Below, piece by piece: positions 5,298 to 9,169 of a DNA stretch of 9,169 bases. Where the stretch lies: assembly GCA_946538795.1 (NCBI GenBank), contig CAMNGY010000029.1, forward strand, positions 1 through 9,169. Reading direction: 5' to 3'. Each line of letters opens with the position of its first letter. Position 1 is the stretch's first letter. The translations under genes were made by a program, and so were the position numbers. This stretch comes from an uncultured Treponema sp. GTDB taxonomy: Bacteria > Spirochaetota > Spirochaetia > Treponematales > Treponemataceae. The notes beneath the pieces were generated by a model. That model worked only from the letters and a program-made list of their open reading frames with translations, was not told the origin of the DNA and made no database searches.

Positions 5298-8063
5298 ATG
5301 AACCGCTTCCGGCTTTCCTGCCTGCTGCTTTCCGCCATGCTTGTCCTGTCCGCCCTGCCCTGCCGCGCGCAGGACGCAAAAGTCGTGAGGGTCGGCTATT
5401 ATGAGAACGAGATATTCCAGGAAGGGGCCAGGCAGGGGGCCTACAAGACCGGCTACGCCTACGAGTATTACAGGAAGATTTCCGAATACACCGGATGGAA
5501 ATACGAATACGTGTACGGAAGCTTCGGCGAGCTGTACGAGCTTTTCCTTAATGGCAAGGTGGACCTGCTGGCCGGCCTTGCATGGCACGAGGACAGGGAA
5601 GGCCTTGTGCTGTACCCCGAATTCCCCATGGGCAACGAGTCGCTCAGCCTGTTGAAGCACGAGGATGCCGACGACATCACATCGTCCTACCCCAGCATGA
5701 ACGGCAGGACCATAGGGGTCCTGAACAGCGCGATAGTTGCGACCCTGAAAAACTTCCTGGCCAACCATAATATACAGGCCCAGGTCATACCGTTCGATGC
5801 CTATGACCAGCTTTTCGCCGCCTTCGACGACAAGAAACTGGACATGATGGCGGCGGAAGGTGACGGAGCCTCCAGGCGGAACCACGCCGAGGTGCTCTGT
5901 CAGTTCGGCACGACGGACTATTACCTCTGCGTCACCCCGGGCCGGCCCGACCTGCTGGAGCAGCTCAACGAGGCCCAGATCCTGCTGTCCGGGGACGAGC
6001 CGAACTACATAAACATACTGCGCACCAAATATTACCCGACAAGCATCTCAAGCCGCTCGTTCTCGCATGCGGAAAAAAACTGGCTGGCCGAGCACAAGAC
6101 GCTCAGGATCGGCTACCTGGACAACTACATGCCCTTCTGCGACAGGTCCCCCGACGGTTCGGTCACAGGCCTGATCAGTGACCTGGTGATGGAGATACTG
6201 GGCAGCCTGGACATAAGCGGCCTTTCCCTGGAATTCATAAGCTACGAAAACTCCGAAAGAATGATAAGCGCGCTCTGCGACCAGAAGCTGGACGCAGTTT
6301 TCCCCGTAGGAGGGGGCCTCTATTTCTCGGAGGAGAACGGGATATACCAGTCCAAGCCGGTCGTCTCCACATCCATCGAGCTGGTATACAATCCCGCGAG
6401 CATCCCCAGGGACCATGTTTCCCAGGGCTTCAACTCCAAGCACTTTGCCGTCAACAAGAACAACAGCATGCAGTATTACCACGTGCAGACCGAATTCCCC
6501 GGCGCGCAGGTAACGTTCTACCCGACCATAGAGGACTGCCTGAACGCGGTCCTTTCGGGCAAGGTGGACTGCACCACGCTTAACACATACAGGAGTGACA
6601 TACTCAAGAACCGCAAGTACAGGACCCTCGGGGCGCGCCAGATACCCGTCAGCTCCGACAGGGCATTCGGGGTCATGATAGGCAACGAGGGGCTCCTGAG
6701 GCTCCTGAACCGCGGGATCAGCGTGCTGGGGGAGGATTACATACGGAACCTGACCTTCCGTTACCGTGAAAGCCTGTACACCTATACATTCACGGACCTG
6801 ATCATCGACAACATAGGCGTCACGGCCGCTGTCCTGGGCATCATACTGTTCCTGGTAATCATGTTCTTCCTGCGTGACTCCATGCTGTCCAAGGACGCGC
6901 TCAGGGCAGCGGAGCAGGCCAACAGGGCCAAGACCACCTTCCTGAACAACATGTCCCACGACATCCGCACGCCCATGAACGCGATCGTCGGCTTCACCGC
7001 CCTGGCCTCTGAGAACCTGGACAACAAGGAGCTTGTGGGCGATTACCTTAAGCGGATCTCCGTTTCCAGCCAGCACCTGCTCTCCCTCCTGAACGACGTG
7101 CTGGACATGAGCCGCATAGAAAGCGGCAAGACCACGATATGCGAGGGCGAGGTGAACCTCACGCAGATCATCGAGGAGATAAAGACCATAATAGACGCGG
7201 ACATAAAGGCTAAGAAGATCAGCCTTTCCGTAAAGACCAGCATAGTCCACCCTGACGTCATGGCTGACAAGCTCAGGCTGAACCAGATCCTGCTGAACCT
7301 CCTGAGCAACTCCATAAAGTACACGCAGGCACAGGGCAGGGTGGAGCTGGAGCTGCATGAGCAGGACGAAAGCGGGGACGAGGTCCAGGACGGGCAGCAG
7401 ACCTACTACCGCTTCGTCATAAGGGACACCGGGATAGGCATGAGCGAGGAATTCCAGAAGGTGCTCTTCCAGGCATTCACCCGCGAGAACAGCACCACGG
7501 TGAACGGAATACAGGGAACGGGACTGGGCATGTCCATAACAAAAAGGATTGTCCAGATGATGGGCGGCAGCATATCCGTAAAAAGCAAGGAAGGGGAAGG
7601 CTCCGAATTCACGGTAATAATTCCCTTCAAGATAAACAAGAACCCGTGCGTCCAGGTGGACTTCGGCGAAAACCAGAGGGATTTCTCGGGAAACAGGGTG
7701 CTGCTGACCGAAGACACGCCCACCAACCAGATGATAGCCCAGGCCATCCTTGAGCGCGTGGGGCTGGAAGTGGAGATAGCCAACAACGGGGCCGAAGCCG
7801 TCAGCATGATGGAATCCAATCCCCCGGACTACTACAAGCTCATACTGATGGACATACAGATGCCCATAATGAACGGCTACGAGGCGACAAGGAAAATCCG
7901 CGCCATGGACGATCCGGTGAAAGCAGGCATCCCCATCATCGCCCTGACCGCGAACGCATTCAGCGAGGACAGGACAAAAGCGATGGAGGCCGGCATGAAC
8001 GAGCATCTTGCAAAGCCCTATGAAATTCCCAAGATGATGGAAATACTGGAAAAATACCTGTAG
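5298..8063 (+). CDS. Hybrid sensor histidine kinase with two solute-binding sensor domains
   Basis: This 921-residue membrane kinase has BvgS/EvgS-like sensing architecture. A signal peptide (1-24, probably cut after CRA) leads into two tandem family 3 solute-binding (Venus-flytrap) domains, about 28-255 and 267-495; the second opens with LRIGYLDNYMPF. A single membrane helix spans 506-525. HisKA follows with the phospho-accepting H554 in NNMSHDIRTPMNAI. The HATPase domain shows the N box (N662 to N671), DTGIGM at 710 and GTGLGM at 740. The receiver domain has E805/D806, phospho-acceptor D852 (LMDIQMP) and K906. Unlike BvgS there is no PAS domain between membrane and HisKA, and no C-terminal phosphotransfer (HPt) domain. 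The likely signal is a small extracellular ligand such as an amino acid. No partner regulator is in the window. AGG and ATA codons are frequent despite the high GC. Confidence 0.95.
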   Translation: MNRFRLSCLLLSAMLVLSALPCRAQDAKVVRVGYYENEIFQEGARQGAYKTGYAYEYYRKISEYTGWKYEYVYGSFGELYELFLNGKVDLLAGLAWHEDREGLVLYPEFPMGNESLSLLKHEDADDITSSYPSMNGRTIGVLNSAIVATLKNFLANHNIQAQVIPFDAYDQLFAAFDDKKLDMMAAEGDGASRRNHAEVLCQFGTTDYYLCVTPGRPDLLEQLNEAQILLSGDEPNYINILRTKYYPTSISSRSFSHAEKNWLAEHKTLRIGYLDNYMPFCDRSPDGSVTGLISDLVMEILGSLDISGLSLEFISYENSERMISALCDQKLDAVFPVGGGLYFSEENGIYQSKPVVSTSIELVYNPASIPRDHVSQGFNSKHFAVNKNNSMQYYHVQTEFPGAQVTFYPTIEDCLNAVLSGKVDCTTLNTYRSDILKNRKYRTLGARQIPVSSDRAFGVMIGNEGLLRLLNRGISVLGEDYIRNLTFRYRESLYTYTFTDLIIDNIGVTAAVLGIILFLVIMFFLRDSMLSKDALRAAEQANRAKTTFLNNMSHDIRTPMNAIVGFTALASENLDNKELVGDYLKRISVSSQHLLSLLNDVLDMSRIESGKTTICEGEVNLTQIIEEIKTIIDADIKAKKISLSVKTSIVHPDVMADKLRLNQILLNLLSNSIKYTQAQGRVELELHEQDESGDEVQDGQQTYYRFVIRDTGIGMSEEFQKVLFQAFTRENSTTVNGIQGTGLGMSITKRIVQMMGGSISVKSKEGEGSEFTVIIPFKINKNPCVQVDFGENQRDFSGNRVLLTEDTPTNQMIAQAILERVGLEVEIANNGAEAVSMMESNPPDYYKLILMDIQMPIMNGYEATRKIRAMDDPVKAGIPIIALTANAFSEDRTKAMEAGMNEHLAKPYEIPKMMEILEKYL

Positions 8064-8068
8064 GTCAC

Positions 8069-8093
8069 AAAAAAAGGGCGGCTGCTGCCGCCC
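8069..8093 (-). terminator. Minus-strand intrinsic terminator just after the kinase stop
   Basis: GGGCGGC (8076-8082) pairs with GCCGCCC (8087-8093) around TGCT. Seven A residues at 8069-8075 become a T7 tract after the hairpin when read on the minus strand. On the plus strand there is no T-run. It is therefore a terminator for the convergent substrate-binding protein gene and serves as a second stop after the hairpin at 8119-8150. Confidence 0.7.
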
Positions 8094-8118
8094 TGCAAAA
8101 GATCAGCCCCTCACCGAA

Positions 8119-8153
8119 AAGAAAGCCCCCGGCGTACCGGGGGCTTTCTTATT
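8119..8153. terminator. Bidirectional intrinsic terminator
   Basis: AAGAAAGCCCCCGG (8119-8132) and CCGGGGGCTTTCTT (8137-8150) form a perfect 14-bp stem with a 4-nt loop, CGTA. The arm ends supply T-rich tails on both strands: CTTTCTTATT on plus and CTTTCTTTTC on minus. It sits between two convergent genes and can end both transcripts. Confidence 0.9.
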
Positions 8154-8178
8154 GTCTGACTATTGTCAGCGGTTCATA

Positions 8179-9169
8179 CTACTCCAGGCTTCCGTACATG
8201 AAGTACCAGTAGCCGTAGGGAGAGTGCCAGGTCCCCTTCAGGTTCGGCTTCTGCAGCCAGAACTCGGTGTAGCAGGCGACCGGGGCCATGGCCGCGTCTT
8301 TCAGCAGCACCTGCTCGGCCTGGTGCAGGTAGTCGTAGTGCTTGGCGACGTCGGTCTCGTTGCGGGCCATGTCGACGAACTTGTCAAACTCCTTGGACGA
8401 ATACTTCCCGTCGTTGTTGCCGTTGCCGGTCTCAAGCAGGTTGATCATGTTGGAGGGGTCGTCCCAGTCGTAGACCCAGCCGTTGCGGGCCAAGTCGAAG
8501 TTGCCGGAGCGGCGGTCGGCGGTGACGGTCTTCCATTCCTGGATGTTGACCTTCATCGTCAGCCCGAGCTCGCCCCATGCCGCCTGCAGGTATTCCGCCA
8601 CGGCCTTATGGTAGGCGGCGTCGTTGGTCAGGTACTCGAAGGCGGGGAAGCCCTTCCCGTCGGGGTATCCTGCCTCGGCGAGGAGCTTCCTGGCCTCGGC
8701 GAGGTCGGAGGCGTAGTTGTCGGTGTCGAAGTGGTCGCCGTACTTCTGCTTGGTCACCTGCTCGAAGGAGGAGCCGGGGGCAGCGTCGGAGACACCTGGG
8801 CCGACGAAGTTCCTGGCAGGGGTATAGGTCCCCTGCATGACCGTCTCGGCGACGTACTTGCGGTCGATCGCGAGCGAGAGGGCCTGGCGTACCTTCTGGT
8901 TGTCGAAGGGGGCCTTCTGCGTGTTGAAGGTGACGTAGTAGGTTCCCATGAGCGGCTCCAGGTGGAACTCGCCGCCGTCGCGCAGGGAGGGAATCTCCTC
9001 GGTCGGCACGTCCTTTATCATCTGGAGCGTGTCCTGGTTGTAGGCGTTGTACGAGGTGTTCGCGTCCTCGATCAGGTGCCAGACAATCTGGTCGAAGGTG
9101 ATGTGCGCCGCGTCCCAGTAGTTGGGGTTCTTGGTGAAGACGATCTGCGCGCCGTCGGTGAACTCGGTC
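8179..9169 (-). CDS. ABC transporter substrate-binding protein, family 5 (oligopeptide type), 5' end outside window
   Basis: The C-terminal 329 residues of a family 5 (SBP_bac_5; OppA/DppA-like) extracellular binding protein are present. The frame is open to the window edge: before the first internal Met at 9021 it reads FTKNPNYWDAAHITFDQIVW, a family hallmark. Further hallmarks are VRQALSLAIDRKYVAE, ARKLLAEAGYPDGKGFPAFEY and the closing region with GWVYDWDDPSNM. It should be a lipoprotein or secreted protein that delivers peptides or similar small molecules to an ABC permease. The signal sequence, promoter and permease genes would lie beyond 9169. The last codons (YGYWYFMYGSLE) look like a normal end. 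Codon choice favours C-ending codons, ATC and CGC, more strongly than in the kinase, as expected for a highly expressed gene. Confidence 0.93.
   Translation of the reverse strand, partial: TEFTDGAQIVFTKNPNYWDAAHITFDQIVWHLIEDANTSYNAYNQDTLQMIKDVPTEEIPSLRDGGEFHLEPLMGTYYVTFNTQKAPFDNQKVRQALSLAIDRKYVAETVMQGTYTPARNFVGPGVSDAAPGSSFEQVTKQKYGDHFDTDNYASDLAEARKLLAEAGYPDGKGFPAFEYLTNDAAYHKAVAEYLQAAWGELGLTMKVNIQEWKTVTADRRSGNFDLARNGWVYDWDDPSNMINLLETGNGNNDGKYSSKEFDKFVDMARNETDVAKHYDYLHQAEQVLLKDAAMAPVACYTEFWLQKPNLKGTWHSPYGYWYFMYGSLE

Noticed and set aside
4130..5338. 402-residue minus-strand open frame
   Set aside because: It is antisense to the beta-propeller gene, has a low-complexity Val/Arg/Gly composition and crosses two promoters.
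6048..8006. 652-residue minus-strand open frame
   Set aside because: It is antisense to the kinase, whose domains are complete and intact; the frame's His/Val/Leu/Tyr-rich product matches no family I know.
8179..9021. Binding-protein gene starting at the Met at 9021
   Set aside because: The same frame stays open to the window edge and encodes conserved family 5 sequence upstream (FTKNPNYWD), so 9021 is an internal Met and the gene is 5'-truncated by the window.

Overview
The window is GC-rich and looks like the edge of a cell-surface polysaccharide locus followed by a sensory and uptake region. The organism is probably a high-GC, monoderm-type bacterium, and an actinobacterium such as a member of the Coriobacteriia is my best guess. 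That guess rests on four things: high GC, -10 boxes sitting directly against start codons (leaderless genes), a Lachnospiraceae/Coriobacteriia-style hybrid kinase (NNMSHDIRTPMNAI), and an oligopeptide-type binding protein. No rRNA, tRNA or other taxonomic marker is present, so this is inference only.

Layout. Positions 1-80 hold the last codons of an upstream gene. Its 3' untranslated region carries six tandem 22-bp repeats (91-222) and ends in a strong intrinsic terminator (269-309). About 240 bp of pyrimidine-rich non-coding DNA follows. The first complete gene (586-2652, +) encodes an apparent fusion of a CelD/BcsL-like GNAT acyltransferase domain to a GT-A glycosyltransferase domain. The open frame runs back to 229, but the terminator and promoter argue for the start at 586. 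A convergent gene (2756-4054, -) encodes an AAA-type ATPase with a DUF4143 C-terminal domain. Its promoter region carries three copies of an AT-rich motif on helical-turn spacing. Reading away from it, 4211-5161 (+) encodes a five-bladed beta-propeller protein of the GH43/GH32/GH130-like type. Next, 5298-8063 (+) encodes a 921-residue hybrid sensor histidine kinase: signal peptide, two solute-binding (Venus-flytrap) domains, one membrane helix, HisKA, HATPase and receiver. Two hairpin terminators separate it from a convergent, 5'-truncated ABC-transporter family 5 substrate-binding protein gene (8179-9169, -).

How they fit together. The fusion enzyme and the propeller protein plausibly build or modify a surface glycan. 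The kinase plausibly senses a small periplasmic or extracellular ligand such as an amino acid, and signals to a regulator outside the window. The ATPase looks like an independent, self-regulated cassette inserted in the opposite orientation. The most unusual features are the leaderless arrangement at all four complete genes, the triple AT-rich motif over the ATPase promoter, the 22-bp minisatellite in a 3' UTR, and the GNAT-glycosyltransferase fusion.
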